A model generated the notes under the pieces. That model was not told the origin of the DNA and ran no database searches. It was given only the letters and a program-made list of their open reading frames with translations. 64,000 bases of DNA from positions 1 to 64,000 of the forward strand of contig JBDLJC010000013.1 of assembly GCA_039714535.1 (NCBI GenBank). Reading direction: 5' to 3'. This document shows positions 42,412-51,763 of the stretch, piece after piece; the stretch's first letter is position 1; the number at the start of each line of letters is the position of its first letter. This DNA is from JAGXFP01 sp039714535. GTDB lineage: Bacteria > Desulfobacterota > Desulfobulbia > Desulfobulbales > JAGXFP01. A program made the position numbers and the translations under genes.

Positions 42412-43131
42412 ATGATCAACAATTTCCAAGAGCAAAGGGCCTACCCCGCCAGCCAGACATCTTCCCAGGCCTCAACTATCTTTCTGGCCAAGGTTTTTAA
42501 CTGGATGGCTATCGGCTTGGGCATTACCGCCATCGTCGCTTTTCTGATGGCCAATTCGGCCAGCGCCCAAAACCTGATCTTCGGCAACAAGATGTTGTTT
42601 TACGGCCTGATCTTTGGCGAACTTGGCATGGTTATTTATTTATCCGCCCGCATCAATCAGATGTCGGCCACTCGGGCCACAACCTTGTTCATTCTCTACT
42701 CAGCCCTCAATGGCGCCACCCTATCAGTAATTCTGCTGCTTTACACCGCCACCTCGGTCGCCAGCGCCTTTGTTGTTGCCGCCGGGATGTTCGGGGCCAT
42801 GGCCATCTACGGCACCGTCACCAAAAAAGACTTAACCAGCATGGGTTCATTCATGTTCATGGGCCTGGTGGGTATGATCATTGCCTCGGTGGTAAATATA
42901 TTCATGGGTAGCGCCTTGATCTCCTGGGTGGTTTCCGCAATCGGCGTCGTGGTTTTTACCGGTCTGACTGCCTACGATGTGCAGAAAATTTCCCAATACG
43001 GTGCCAGCGGCATAATGAACGGTGGCGAGACAGCCATCAAGAAGGGCGCAATCATGGGAGCCCTGACCCTCTATCTGGATTTCATTAATCTGTTCCTTAG
43101 TCTGTTACGTCTAATGGGGGATCGACGCTGA
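42412..43131 (+). CDS. Bax inhibitor-1/YccA-family membrane protein
   Basis: 239 residues from ATG 42412, with GGAGGAG upstream. Seven hydrophobic segments fit the BI-1 fold; recognisable parts are FLAKVFNWMAIGLGITAIVA, LNGATLSVILLLYTATSVAS (shortened: LNGATLSVILL), FGAMAIYGTVTKKDLTSMGS and GLTAYDVQKISQYG with the conserved Asp of the pH-sensing pair. Bacterial relatives (YccA, YetJ) are calcium-leak channels or FtsH-protease modulators. The signature GAMAIYGxxTKxDL is intact. A terminator follows at 43159-43184. Confidence 0.93.
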   Translation: MINNFQEQRAYPASQTSSQASTIFLAKVFNWMAIGLGITAIVAFLMANSASAQNLIFGNKMLFYGLIFGELGMVIYLSARINQMSATRATTLFILYSALNGATLSVILLLYTATSVASAFVVAAGMFGAMAIYGTVTKKDLTSMGSFMFMGLVGMIIASVVNIFMGSALISWVVSAIGVVVFTGLTAYDVQKISQYGASGIMNGGETAIKKGAIMGALTLYLDFINLFLSLLRLMGDRR

Positions 43132-43158
43132 ACGACCCCTGCCAAATAATGGTTAACG

Positions 43159-43184
43159 AAGGCCGGCCACTTGGTCGGCTTTTT
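43159..43184 (+). terminator. rho-independent terminator
   Basis: GCCGGCCA at 43162-43169 pairs (one G-T) with TGGTCGGC at 43172-43179, followed by TTTTT. It lies 30 bp after the BI-1-like gene. Confidence 0.8.
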
Positions 43185-43356
43185 CGGTAAAGACCAAACA
43201 ACATCGCGAGAATAGATAATTATTCCCTTCATTAACCCATAGATCTCTGGTAAATTCAGCATATTACAGTTTTACTGTTGTCACCTAATTCCATGTCCTT
43301 CAGCAACTAGGCTTACCATCCTCCAAGAACGTTGCCTTAACAACCTAGTGTAAAGC

Positions 43357-44298
43357 ATGCCAATGCAACCATCGAACTGGATAACAACAACTCTCTTTGT
43401 TTGCCTGGCACCAATAATCCTCTCCCAGCCATCTCTTGCCAGTGAAACTGAAACCAACCCCGAATACCGCGAGAACAACCTGACCTTGTGGCGGGAGCCA
43501 TTAACTAATCAAGAGTTCGTCTGGCTCCAAAGCGGCTGCTTTCAGATGGGACAGTCTTCGCAAGAAAAACAGAAACTCAAAAAAGACGCGGGCGAATTAA
43601 AATACCGGGATTTCTATGGTGACGAAACCCCTCAACATAAAGTATGTCTGGATGGATTTTGGCTGGCCCGCCAAGAAGTCAGCCAACTACAGTGGAGCAA
43701 TCTAATGGCCACCAAGCCCTTCCCTCCGGGCAGGCCGGATAATCACCCGGCAACCAATATCTCCTGGCTGATGGCTGTGGACTTTATTATCGTTTTAAAC
43801 GGCATATCCAGTGAAAGTTTCCGCCTGCCAAGCGAAGCGGAAATGGAATATGGAACCAGGGCAGGAACCAGCACCCCATTCCATACCGGGAAAACGATCT
43901 CGACCGACCAGGCAAATTACAATGGCGTCTATACGTACGACACCGGTGAAAGAGGCGCCTATCTTGAGCAGACAGCGCCGACCAGAAGCTACCCCGCCAA
44001 CCAGTTTGGTTTATTTGACATGCATGGCAATGTCTGGGAATGGTGTGCGGACTGGTACGACAAGGACTATTACCAGCACAGTCCCACCGACCAGCCCAAG
44101 GGGCCGATAACCGGCAAGAAAAAAGTCATGCGGGGCGGTTCATGGTTCACCGCCCCGCGCAGTATTCGCTCAGCCAACCGGCGCGGCATCGAACCGGATG
44201 TTGCCCTGGAAGATTCAGGGTTCAGACTGGTGGTCAACAGGCCCCCTCCCAGGAAGGTAGAAGCCGCCTCAAGTCCCATCTTTAATCCTGATTTTTAA
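43357..44298 (+). CDS. exported FGE-sulfatase (SUMF1-fold) domain protein
   Basis: 313 residues with a signal peptide (ending QPSLA). The rest is a formylglycine-generating-enzyme fold: FVWLQSGCFQMGQ, VCLDGFWLARQEVSQLQW, FRLPSEAEMEYGTRAG, FGLFDMHGNVWEWCADWYD and VMRGGSWFTAPRSIRSANR. True FGE has two catalytic Cys in the last region; here it reads WFTAPRSIRSAN with none, so it should not make formylglycine. Such domains otherwise bind ligands or work in other oxidations. It lies just before the arsenate-reductase-like gene, with 30 bp between. Confidence 0.85.
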   Translation: MPMQPSNWITTTLFVCLAPIILSQPSLASETETNPEYRENNLTLWREPLTNQEFVWLQSGCFQMGQSSQEKQKLKKDAGELKYRDFYGDETPQHKVCLDGFWLARQEVSQLQWSNLMATKPFPPGRPDNHPATNISWLMAVDFIIVLNGISSESFRLPSEAEMEYGTRAGTSTPFHTGKTISTDQANYNGVYTYDTGERGAYLEQTAPTRSYPANQFGLFDMHGNVWEWCADWYDKDYYQHSPTDQPKGPITGKKKVMRGGSWFTAPRSIRSANRRGIEPDVALEDSGFRLVVNRPPPRKVEAASSPIFNPDF

Positions 44299-44328
44299 AA
44301 CCAGCTAACCTGGCATACTTTTTATATA

Positions 44329-44766
44329 ATGGCCAACAAGATCAAAATACTGTTCCTCTGCACCGGTAACTCATGTCGCAGCCAGATGGCGGAAGGCTGG
44401 GCGAAATATTTGCACCCAGCTTCGCTTGAGCCCTTTTCCGCCGGCATAGAAACACATGGCCTTAACCCCTTGGCAATAAAGGTCATGGCCGAAGTAGGCA
44501 TTGATATTTCCAGCCAGAAATCCAAGTTAACTACAGAACTAACCGGAATCAACTTCGACTATATCGTAGCCGTCTGTGATCAGGCCGCCAAATCCTGCCC
44601 TCTATTCCCCGGCCCAGGTAAAATTGTCCGAAAAATCTTCCCAGACCCACCGAAAATGGCCGCCGCAGAAACCACCGAAAAAGAAAAACTTGAATGTTAT
44701 AGAAAAGTAAGAGATGAGATCAAAGATTTCGTGAAAGGATTTCCCGACAATCTCTTAACCCCATGA
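44329..44766 (+). CDS. arsC: arsenate reductase ArsC, low-molecular-weight phosphatase type
   Basis: 145 residues. The N-terminal FLCTGNSCRSQMAEG is the CX5R phosphate loop (Cys11, Arg17), and Cys83 and Cys90 in VAVCDQAAKSCP form the redox relay of thioredoxin-coupled arsenate reductases. The enzyme reduces arsenate to arsenite with thioredoxin. FPDPPKMAA fits the substrate-side Asp-Pro loop. There are no arsenite pump or ArsR genes beside it, so it may serve basal defence or be part of a distant set. No clear ribosome-binding site is visible: TATATAATG overlaps the start codon. Confidence 0.9.
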   Translation: MANKIKILFLCTGNSCRSQMAEGWAKYLHPASLEPFSAGIETHGLNPLAIKVMAEVGIDISSQKSKLTTELTGINFDYIVAVCDQAAKSCPLFPGPGKIVRKIFPDPPKMAAAETTEKEKLECYRKVRDEIKDFVKGFPDNLLTP

Positions 44767-44871
44767 AACCATCAACGATGGCGGGCAAACTAGCTGACAA
44801 ACCGGCGGCCAAAACAAGTTAAAGACATCCTAACTCAAACACAGGTGCACCACATGAGCCATAGCAACTCA

Positions 44872-46083
44872 TTACGACAGTGAATTGACGATCCGGGCCG
44901 CAGCAAGGCCAATGTCACCAATTGCATCAACATCTTGAGGACAGACCGCGACCAGAACATACCCCTCCTCAAGGATCGAGAAACGATGCAAGACCAACTT
45001 GTCTTCCCCGTTAATATCCATTATCAGGTTATTGACATCGGGCATCTCTATTATGCCCCCGGCTTTAACGAGTGCCTCACCGAGGAGAGAACTGCACGTC
45101 GCCAATACATCAACCCCGATAGGACTGCGGTAATCTGCCAGAGGGAAACCCATCTCATCGGCCACCACCGCCCCATAAAACCCGCCCCCCTCACACAGTT
45201 CCTGTAAAGCATCCTTGATGTCATCCCGATGTTGCAATTCAGCTCTGGCGGACTCTTCATCCTGAGATTCTGCCATCGAGGTAAAATCAGAGTCATCACC
45301 AACCAACAAGTCACCGACAAACTGGTGTTTTCTTGTATCAACCTCAACCGCCAAAGTCATAAAGTCTCTGGCCACCCGGTGGCCAGCCGTCAATTTTTCA
45401 AGGGGCAGGGCTTTGATACTGGCAACTTCAAATACTTCAGCAAAGGGAATACTGGTATCAAAAAACAACTTGGTCGGCAATCTCGATTTCAACTGTTTGA
45501 CAATCTTATTCTCAATCACGCTTGAGCTGTCCACCATGTTGAACAAAATCCCCTCAATCTTGAGCTCAGGATTAAAATTCTTCCTGATCCAGATATAAAG
45601 ATTGAGAAGCTTGGCCAAGGTGATAACGGTACCAGCCCGGCAATTTAGAACCTGAATAAAACTATCACTTATCGAAAACAGCTCGCGCGTCACAACACCG
45701 ACACCAACCGGGGCATCGTAAAGCACGAAATCATAAGCACTTAAGTCGCCCGCAAACAACGGCCCCAATTTTCTTGCTGCCGCCTGCTCTTCAAAAAACA
45801 CAATATCTTCCGGCTCGGTTATGCCAGTACCGATAACCGCCAGATCATCACCGTCTAACGGCACGGTAACTTCGGCAAGGGTCTGCTCCCCCCTCAGGAC
45901 TTGGACCAGCCCTTTGTTGTTCAAAGTTTTAAGCCTGCAGGCTGTGGCCACCCCGCCCTGGGGATCACTATCAACTATCAAGACACTTTTACCTAGACGC
46001 CTGAGCGAATAAGCCAGGTTGATAGTTACAGCGGTTTTTCCCACCCCGCCTTTCTGACTGGCAATGGTAATCTTTCTCGTCAT
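44872..46083 (-). CDS. ParA-like ATPase fused to a Roadblock/LC7-type domain
   Basis: 403 residues from ATG 46083. Residues 1-250 are a ParA/MinD ATPase with the deviant Walker A KGGVGKTAV (Lys11-Thr17), the switch region VDSDPQGG and the YDFVLYDAP Walker B. After an acidic linker (about 260-285) the last 115 residues form a Roadblock/LC7-type alpha/beta domain (YGAVVADEMGFPLADYRS, then LVLHRFSILEEGYVLVAVC). Roadblock domains dimerise and regulate small GTPases or ATPases (as MglB does for MglA). A ParA fused to one suggests self-contained control of a positioning ATPase. The hairpin at 46171-46198 separates it from the upstream genes. Confidence 0.8.
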   Translation of the reverse strand: MTRKITIASQKGGVGKTAVTINLAYSLRRLGKSVLIVDSDPQGGVATACRLKTLNNKGLVQVLRGEQTLAEVTVPLDGDDLAVIGTGITEPEDIVFFEEQAAARKLGPLFAGDLSAYDFVLYDAPVGVGVVTRELFSISDSFIQVLNCRAGTVITLAKLLNLYIWIRKNFNPELKIEGILFNMVDSSSVIENKIVKQLKSRLPTKLFFDTSIPFAEVFEVASIKALPLEKLTAGHRVARDFMTLAVEVDTRKHQFVGDLLVGDDSDFTSMAESQDEESARAELQHRDDIKDALQELCEGGGFYGAVVADEMGFPLADYRSPIGVDVLATCSSLLGEALVKAGGIIEMPDVNNLIMDINGEDKLVLHRFSILEEGYVLVAVCPQDVDAIGDIGLAAARIVNSLS

Positions 46084-46170
46084 AGAACGCACCTGGCTAC
46101 CCGCAAGCAGGAAAATCCACTTAGGAACCAAAGCGATCGCAACCTTAATTCACGGCTACGATCCAAGTTA

Positions 46171-46198
46171 TATAAAAAAAGCCGGACAGTCCGGCTCT
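46171..46198 (-). terminator. terminator upstream of the ParA fusion
   Basis: GCCGGA at 46181-46186 pairs with TCCGGC at 46190-46195. On the minus strand it is followed by seven T. It ends the transcript of the 48076-46221 genes and partly separates the ParA fusion. Confidence 0.8.
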
Positions 46199-46220
46199 CT
46201 TATATAACATAGCCAAGATC

Positions 46221-46838
46221 TTAATCAACCACCTTCACATAATAGCAACACATGTGGTTATCCAGAACCTTGTCGACAACATCCTGGGTGATCCCGGTTT
46301 CAACCAGCCATTTCTCGGCAAAACCCTTCTTGCCGGAACCGGCCTTGCATCCAAGCTGATAGACCTTGATTTTTTTACCACCAATCTTTATCCTTTCAGC
46401 AATTGCGCTACGCATGGGTTGATGCACCGAACAGAATGGACTGACACCAGCGCCTTCACCAACCCGGAAGGTGTCAGTCACCTTGCTTGGTTTATTAAAT
46501 TCCTCGGTGAAATCGGCATAACCATCGGGAAGTTTTTCAAAAACCTCAGTGTAATTTCCTATCGAAGGCGCAAATGGACAATTTTCCAGACCAAAAACGA
46601 ACTCACCCTGATGGGTGGCCTTGCCCTCCACCTGAGTAATGGGATTTGTTGAATTTTCGATGGCTGCCAAAAACTCGTCAAAAGAAGGGTAGTCAACTTC
46701 ACTAATCTTCTCAGCAGTGCTTATTGCATTCCTGATCAAGGTACCTTTGGCGGCAGCAGCGCCACTCATGGTAATCATGACCTTGATCATATCCAAAAAA
46801 CTAATATGTGCTATATCCAGCACTTTTCCTTCAGACAT
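46221..46838 (-). CDS. hypothetical Cys-containing protein
   Basis: 205 residues, soluble, ATG 46838 behind GGAGG. It starts with a helix (FLDMIKVMITMSGAAAAK) and has scattered Cys in conserved-looking settings: FGLENCPFAPS, GVSPFCSVHQPMR, QLGCKAGSGKKG and the C-terminal NHMCCYYVKVV. The pattern, with five Cys and a His-rich neighbourhood, could bind a small molecule, metal or haem, as in V4R-type domains, but the identity cannot be confirmed by eye. It lies between two Roadblock-domain genes on the same strand, so it is probably a partner in that system. Confidence 0.6.
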   Translation of the reverse strand: MSEGKVLDIAHISFLDMIKVMITMSGAAAAKGTLIRNAISTAEKISEVDYPSFDEFLAAIENSTNPITQVEGKATHQGEFVFGLENCPFAPSIGNYTEVFEKLPDGYADFTEEFNKPSKVTDTFRVGEGAGVSPFCSVHQPMRSAIAERIKIGGKKIKVYQLGCKAGSGKKGFAEKWLVETGITQDVVDKVLDNHMCCYYVKVVD

Positions 46839-46882
46839 TATATAAAACCTCCAGAGTTACTTAATGTATTATTATGAAAAAA

Positions 46883-48076
46883 TTATATTGCGGCACTATC
46901 AACAATTTCGGAGGTATGTTTCTTGATCTTCAACCTGATCATACCCAGATTGGCGTCCTTTTCCGCAACAACAACCAGGAATGCATCTGTCCCAATCGGC
47001 GACAACATAACCGGTCCATCGTTATACTCAATCATACTCATGCTCAAAGCGCCTTTGCCAAGCTGGGTTCCCATAGATTCCGAGGCGCCAAAGCCACTGG
47101 AGGCTATAGCGCCAATCATCTCGGTATCAATCCCGGAAATGGCAATACTATCCAGCAAAAAGCCGTCCCTACCTACCAGACAAGCGGTGTTCACCCCTGG
47201 TATATTGGTAAACTCAGTCAAAACTTCTTTTAAATCAGCCATATCATCCTCCTTTTTGGCATTATCTTCCTCGACCTCAACTATACTATCTTCATTACCA
47301 GAATTTTCTCCACCATCTCCAGAGCCACTTTTCTCATCCGAGCGCCGCATTCCTTCGATCAACAGCGCCTCAACCGGGGCAGCGATTGTGTGCTCCGGCA
47401 TATTTGTGACATTGATGCTGTCAAGCAGTCCGCCGGTAAACTCCATTATCTGATAAAAGGCCTCTTCACCTTCAAGATCGTCACAAATGGCATGGACGAC
47501 CTGGCCATTTTCAAAATATATTATGCCCTGCCGATCTCCATCCTTGACCCTGAGGGCGGAATTAACCCCGGAAAGCGCCTTGATCTGGATCACATCGGTC
47601 AGGCCAACTCCGGCAACAGTGCCCCTGAACATGTTGTCTTCCTTGATAGCAAGGGTCACCATTTCACGCAGATCGTTGATATCAAAAGGTTTTTCAAGAA
47701 AATGCAGACTGCCCTTCAGAATAGCTTCCTTTTTATATTCATTGGAAGGAAACGCGGTCATAACTATGACAGAGGTATAGGGATAACGGTTTTTAATTTC
47801 GATAAGAAGGTCCAGGCCACTGATTCCCGGCATCTTGATATCGGTAATCACCAAATCGATCTTTTCGGAGTTACTCAGGATTTCCAGAGCTTCTTCGCCT
47901 GAAGAGGCGGCAGATATATCAACCTGAAGAGACTCATTGCAGAGATTATTCTGCAGTGACCACAATATGTCTTCTTCATCGTCAACAATCAGGACTTTTT
48001 TAAGTTGCTCTTTTCCACTCACTTGTTTCACCGCCTGCTGATTTTTTTTCACATAAGCCGGTAATCGGCCTAACAA
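46883..48076 (-). CDS. response regulator with PATAN (DUF4388) and Roadblock/LC7 domains
   Basis: 397 residues, with an uncertain start (TTG 48076 or an in-frame GTG a few codons later). A receiver domain (about 26-148, phospho-Asp79 in LVITDIKMPG, Lys129 in FLEKPFD) leads to a PATAN/DUF4388 domain (about 150-225, FRGTVAGVGLTDVIQIKALS and YFENGQVVHAIC). An acidic linker follows, then a Roadblock/LC7 domain (about 280-397, NTACLVGRDGFLLDSIA). PATAN domains occur in regulators of polar machinery such as PatA; Roadblock domains pair with GTPases or ATPases. Phosphorylation could control the ParA fusion encoded next on this strand. Confidence 0.85.
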   Translation of the reverse strand: MLGRLPAYVKKNQQAVKQVSGKEQLKKVLIVDDEEDILWSLQNNLCNESLQVDISAASSGEEALEILSNSEKIDLVITDIKMPGISGLDLLIEIKNRYPYTSVIVMTAFPSNEYKKEAILKGSLHFLEKPFDINDLREMVTLAIKEDNMFRGTVAGVGLTDVIQIKALSGVNSALRVKDGDRQGIIYFENGQVVHAICDDLEGEEAFYQIMEFTGGLLDSINVTNMPEHTIAAPVEALLIEGMRRSDEKSGSGDGGENSGNEDSIVEVEEDNAKKEDDMADLKEVLTEFTNIPGVNTACLVGRDGFLLDSIAISGIDTEMIGAIASSGFGASESMGTQLGKGALSMSMIEYNDGPVMLSPIGTDAFLVVVAEKDANLGMIRLKIKKHTSEIVDSAAI

Positions 48077-48285
48077 TTGCGACCAGCCCTAACAAAGATA
48101 GTTGCATCATTTTAGAGATATTAGTCTTCAACAAGCGTGCCAATTATTATTAAGCCAGAAGGAGATGACCTTTATCAACGCAATAACAATAGGTTGTGAA
48201 AGCAAGGGATAGGGAGAGGAAAATAATATCGGGTAAGACTCTAGAGACAGACTGAATAGTTTTTGACCAGGTGGCCAGAAAACGT

Positions 48286-49599
48286 TCAATCCTTTAATTT
48301 CTCTCTGAGGGTAGTGCGAGAGATATCAAGGATCCGGGCAGCCTCTGACTTGTTATTACCAGTTTGGAGCAGGACCTTTTTAATATACTGGCTTTCCATT
48401 TGGCGTAGCGTAACCAGCTTATCATCCGCAACATTTCTATCTTCGGCATGGCTGAGATCAAGACCGATCGGCGTGGCCCATTCCCGCTGACAATAGATCA
48501 CGGTTCGTTCAATAATATTTTTAAGCTCCCGGATATTGCCAGGCCAAGCGTAGTCACGGAGGAGCTGATCTGCCTGGGGGGAGAACCCTTTGATATCCTT
48601 CTTCATTTCCCTGGCAAAGTGGCGCAGGAAATGATCTGCCAGAAGTATGACATCCCCTCCTCTTTCCCGTAGAGGCGGGATCATCAGACTGATAACGTTA
48701 AGTCGGTAGAAAAGATCCTCCCGGAATCGGCCCTGCCTGACTTCCTCGGCAATATCGGCATTGGTAGCCGCCACAATCCTGACGTTCACCTGGATATCCT
48801 TGACCCCCCCAACTCTCCTGAAGGTCGACTCCTCAACAACCCGCAAAAGTTTAGGCTGAAGTTCAAGGGGCAAATTACCTATCTCGTCGAGGAAGAGTAC
48901 GCCACCATCGGCAATCTCCACCAAGCCCTTTCTAGTTTCACGGGCATCGGTGAAGGCCCCTTTTTCGTTGCCGAACAATTCCGCTTCGATGATATTGGCC
49001 GAGAGAGTTCCACAGTCAACCTTGGCAAAAACCCCACCCTCAGCGCCAGCCAGCCGATGTATTGCCCGGGCAACCATTTCCTTGCCGGTTCCGGTTTCCC
49101 CGGTGATAAGCACCGGCACCTTAACCTTGGCAGCGGTTTGGATATCATCCTTCAACTGGATCATGCTGCGGCTGTTGCCCATAAGATTCAGAGAGGCGCT
49201 CTTCTCTCTTGAAGAAAGGGTCTCCTGCCGGGCGGAGAGACTCCCGACCATCAGCCGGTTGAGAACATGTCTGAATTCAACCACATCAAAGGGTTTGAGA
49301 ATATAATCAACTGCTCCTGATTTCAGGGAATTAACTGCTGACCTGGCATCATCATTACCGGTAAGCATAACAATTTCAACATCAGGGGCGATATCATGGA
49401 TGACACTTATCAGCTCGATGCCGTTAGCATCCGGCAACCCGATATCAAGAAAAACCAAATCGATCAACTGGCATTCCAGCAGTTGCAGGCCTGCCGCACC
49501 GTTCTCCGCTGCAAAGGGCTTATATCCCGCCCCCTTAACCAGATCGCAAAGCGATAACCGCAAATCCTCGGAATCCTCTATAATCAGTACTTTTCCCAT
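48286..49599 (-). CDS. NtrC-family sigma-54 response regulator
   Basis: 437 residues: receiver (about 1-120, phospho-Asp52 in LVFLDIGLP), AAA+ sigma-54 activator domain (about 144-370; ITGETGTGKEMVARAI Walker A, GGVLFLDEIGNLPLELQPK Walker B) and a Fis-type helix-turn-helix (NNKSEAARILDISRTTL). The sigma-54 contact loop reads GAFTDA, the common GAFTGA with the last Gly changed to Asp. It would activate sigma-54 promoters after phosphorylation by the kinase encoded 3 bp upstream. Regulated targets are not apparent in the window; no clear -24/-12 promoter was found near the Roadblock genes. Confidence 0.93.
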   Translation of the reverse strand: MGKVLIIEDSEDLRLSLCDLVKGAGYKPFAAENGAAGLQLLECQLIDLVFLDIGLPDANGIELISVIHDIAPDVEIVMLTGNDDARSAVNSLKSGAVDYILKPFDVVEFRHVLNRLMVGSLSARQETLSSREKSASLNLMGNSRSMIQLKDDIQTAAKVKVPVLITGETGTGKEMVARAIHRLAGAEGGVFAKVDCGTLSANIIEAELFGNEKGAFTDARETRKGLVEIADGGVLFLDEIGNLPLELQPKLLRVVEESTFRRVGGVKDIQVNVRIVAATNADIAEEVRQGRFREDLFYRLNVISLMIPPLRERGGDVILLADHFLRHFAREMKKDIKGFSPQADQLLRDYAWPGNIRELKNIIERTVIYCQREWATPIGLDLSHAEDRNVADDKLVTLRQMESQYIKKVLLQTGNNKSEAARILDISRTTLREKLKD

Positions 49600-49602
49600 A
49601 GA

Positions 49603-51591
49603 TCAATCAACACTGAAGAAGAGAGTAAAGATGGTTCCCTCACCCTTGTAGCTTTCAACTTTAATACTGGCATTATTCTCTTTAAGTATCCTGAAAACTA
49701 TCGCCATCCCCAGCCCGGTGCCATTATGTTTGGTAGTAAAAAATGGTTCGAAGACCCTCTCAACCATCTCTGCCGACATCCCGCAACCACTGTCCTTGAA
49801 ATAAACAACGACATAATTGCTGTTTTTGTCCAACCACAGGGACTGTTCATAATCAAACTTATCACTGTTGTTTTCTATATATTCAGCCCAGAGGAGCATT
49901 GTACCATTCTGCTTGATCGCGTCTATGGCGTTTAGCATCAGATTCAGAAAAACCTGCTGAATCTGGTTGGAATCGACCATAATATCAGGTAGTTGTTCCC
50001 CATACTCCTCCTTAAAAGAAATACCGCACTTCATCATCTTATTTTGCATAAATGGCCTGATCTCATCGACGATACTAACCAGAGAGACTTTTTCTTTTTT
50101 GGGCTTGGGAGGTCTGGCATAGGTAAAAAAATCGGTCAGCAGAACGTTCAACCTCTCAACCTGCCTGATGATCCGGCCTATATACTCTTTCTTGCTGTCT
50201 TGTTCCTCAAGCTGCTCCTCGATGATCTGGGCCATGGTCATTATGCCGGCCAGGGGATTCCTGACCTCGTGAGCAACCGCTGAAGCAATCTCGGCAATGG
50301 TGCTGAAGCGGTTCATCTTCTCCATTTCCGACTGAATATTTTTGTAGGAAGTGATATCGCTGAAATTCAGAATAATGCCCTGCTCTAACTCCGCATCATC
50401 GCCTCTGGGCACAGCCACATATTCGAATACCCTCTGTCTGCCATCAGTCGGTTCTATCAATATTTCACTACGCCCCAGCTCATTCGCTGATTTTGCGATG
50501 GTCAAAAGATCTGCGGCCTCTTCACCAAATATTTCAGGCAATTTTTTGCCGTCAATCGCCCCGTCATAAATCGGGCTGATAAATTGTCGGGCCGCCGGGT
50601 TGCTTTTTTCTACTCGACCGCTCTTGTCAAGAATGAGAAGGCCGCTGGCCAAATTAAAGATAATTGATTCGTTGAAACTTTTTTCGCTGTCAAGGTCATT
50701 GATCGTCACCTTCAGGCCTTCAACCAGATCTTCCAACTGCGACTCCATTTTTTGCCGCGCTATAATACCGCCGACAACATTGGCAATAGCCTTCAGGGTA
50801 TCTATCTCCAAGGCAGTAGCCCGATGCCCCTCTTCTATATACAAGGCGATAACACCCTGAACCGCATCATTAATTAGGATTGGCACGCAGTAGTGGCCAT
50901 GGGGTTTCATCTTCTCAAAAATGAAATCGTGGGATTCATCAATACATTCAACAAATTGAATTTCGCCCTCCGCAGCGGCCCTGCCGCAGTGGCATTTGCC
51001 GAAAGGCACTTGGCAACAGGTCGCGATCTGTTGCTCCGAAAAACCCCTCTGGACCTTCAGTTCCAAAACACCTGGCTTATCACCGGTTAGGTGGATTGCC
51101 CCGCTGGGCAGAAGCTTGATGGTGGGAATGGAGAGGATCAGATCAAGAATGAGTTCCAATTGTTTGTCAAACGGGGTTTTTTGCAAACAAACATTGAGAA
51201 TGGAATTAATTACACCCTGTTTCTGGTAGGCATTAAGTAGTTCACTTTCCCGCTGCCATCGATTTGAAACATCCCTGGCAAAAACTGCATAAATGGAATT
51301 ATCACCGGAACTGATCTTTGAGAAATTAAACTCAAAAGGAACAACTACACCGTCACGACGTGTAAAAGTTACGACGGTATCCTTCTGGGGTTCCTGCTCT
51401 AAATGCGAGAAAAAAGTCCCACTATTTCCACTATTCAGAATGACAACATCATCCAGATGTTTGCCGACCGCCTCGTCACTGGTCCAACCGAAAACAGACT
51501 CTGCGGTGTTATTCCAAGCAGAGACAACACCCGTTCTTTCAACGGAGATAATTGCTACCGAAGCGTTCTCAATGATAAGTTTACTTTCCAT
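49603..51591 (-). CDS. cytosolic PAS-GAF-PAS sensor histidine kinase
   Basis: About 662 residues from ATG 51591, chosen for the AGGTGGGG site upstream. No transmembrane helices. In order: PAS (about 1-120), GAF (about 145-300, with PFGKCHCGRAAAEG, a Cys/His-rich stretch), PAS (about 310-425), HisKA with EIASAVAHEVRNPLAGIMTM, and the ATPase domain (DSGCGMSAEMVERVFEPFF, GTGLGMAIV). The GAF Cys/His segment resembles redox- or metal-sensing GAF domains of this lineage. It is the cognate kinase of the NtrC-type regulator directly downstream (3-bp gap), sensing a cytosolic signal. Confidence 0.92.
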   Translation of the reverse strand: MESKLIIENASVAIISVERTGVVSAWNNTAESVFGWTSDEAVGKHLDDVVILNSGNSGTFFSHLEQEPQKDTVVTFTRRDGVVVPFEFNFSKISSGDNSIYAVFARDVSNRWQRESELLNAYQKQGVINSILNVCLQKTPFDKQLELILDLILSIPTIKLLPSGAIHLTGDKPGVLELKVQRGFSEQQIATCCQVPFGKCHCGRAAAEGEIQFVECIDESHDFIFEKMKPHGHYCVPILINDAVQGVIALYIEEGHRATALEIDTLKAIANVVGGIIARQKMESQLEDLVEGLKVTINDLDSEKSFNESIIFNLASGLLILDKSGRVEKSNPAARQFISPIYDGAIDGKKLPEIFGEEAADLLTIAKSANELGRSEILIEPTDGRQRVFEYVAVPRGDDAELEQGIILNFSDITSYKNIQSEMEKMNRFSTIAEIASAVAHEVRNPLAGIMTMAQIIEEQLEEQDSKKEYIGRIIRQVERLNVLLTDFFTYARPPKPKKEKVSLVSIVDEIRPFMQNKMMKCGISFKEEYGEQLPDIMVDSNQIQQVFLNLMLNAIDAIKQNGTMLLWAEYIENNSDKFDYEQSLWLDKNSNYVVVYFKDSGCGMSAEMVERVFEPFFTTKHNGTGLGMAIVFRILKENNASIKVESYKGEGTIFTLFFSVD

Positions 51592-51763
51592 TTCCCCACC
51601 TAAAAAACCATCAGGACAACAAAGAAATACCACACTGTAGCACAATCTCACATATTCACAGCATGGCTACATACTGTCAAGTATAAATAAATCTTAGAGT
51701 CATGCTAATCAAGCAACTATGAGTGGAGCAGAGCCAGCTTCAGAACCACATCTACACAAGAGG

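Noticed and set aside
44320..44332. TATATAAT as a -10 box for arsC
   Set aside because: It overlaps the start codon, so the transcript would begin inside the gene.
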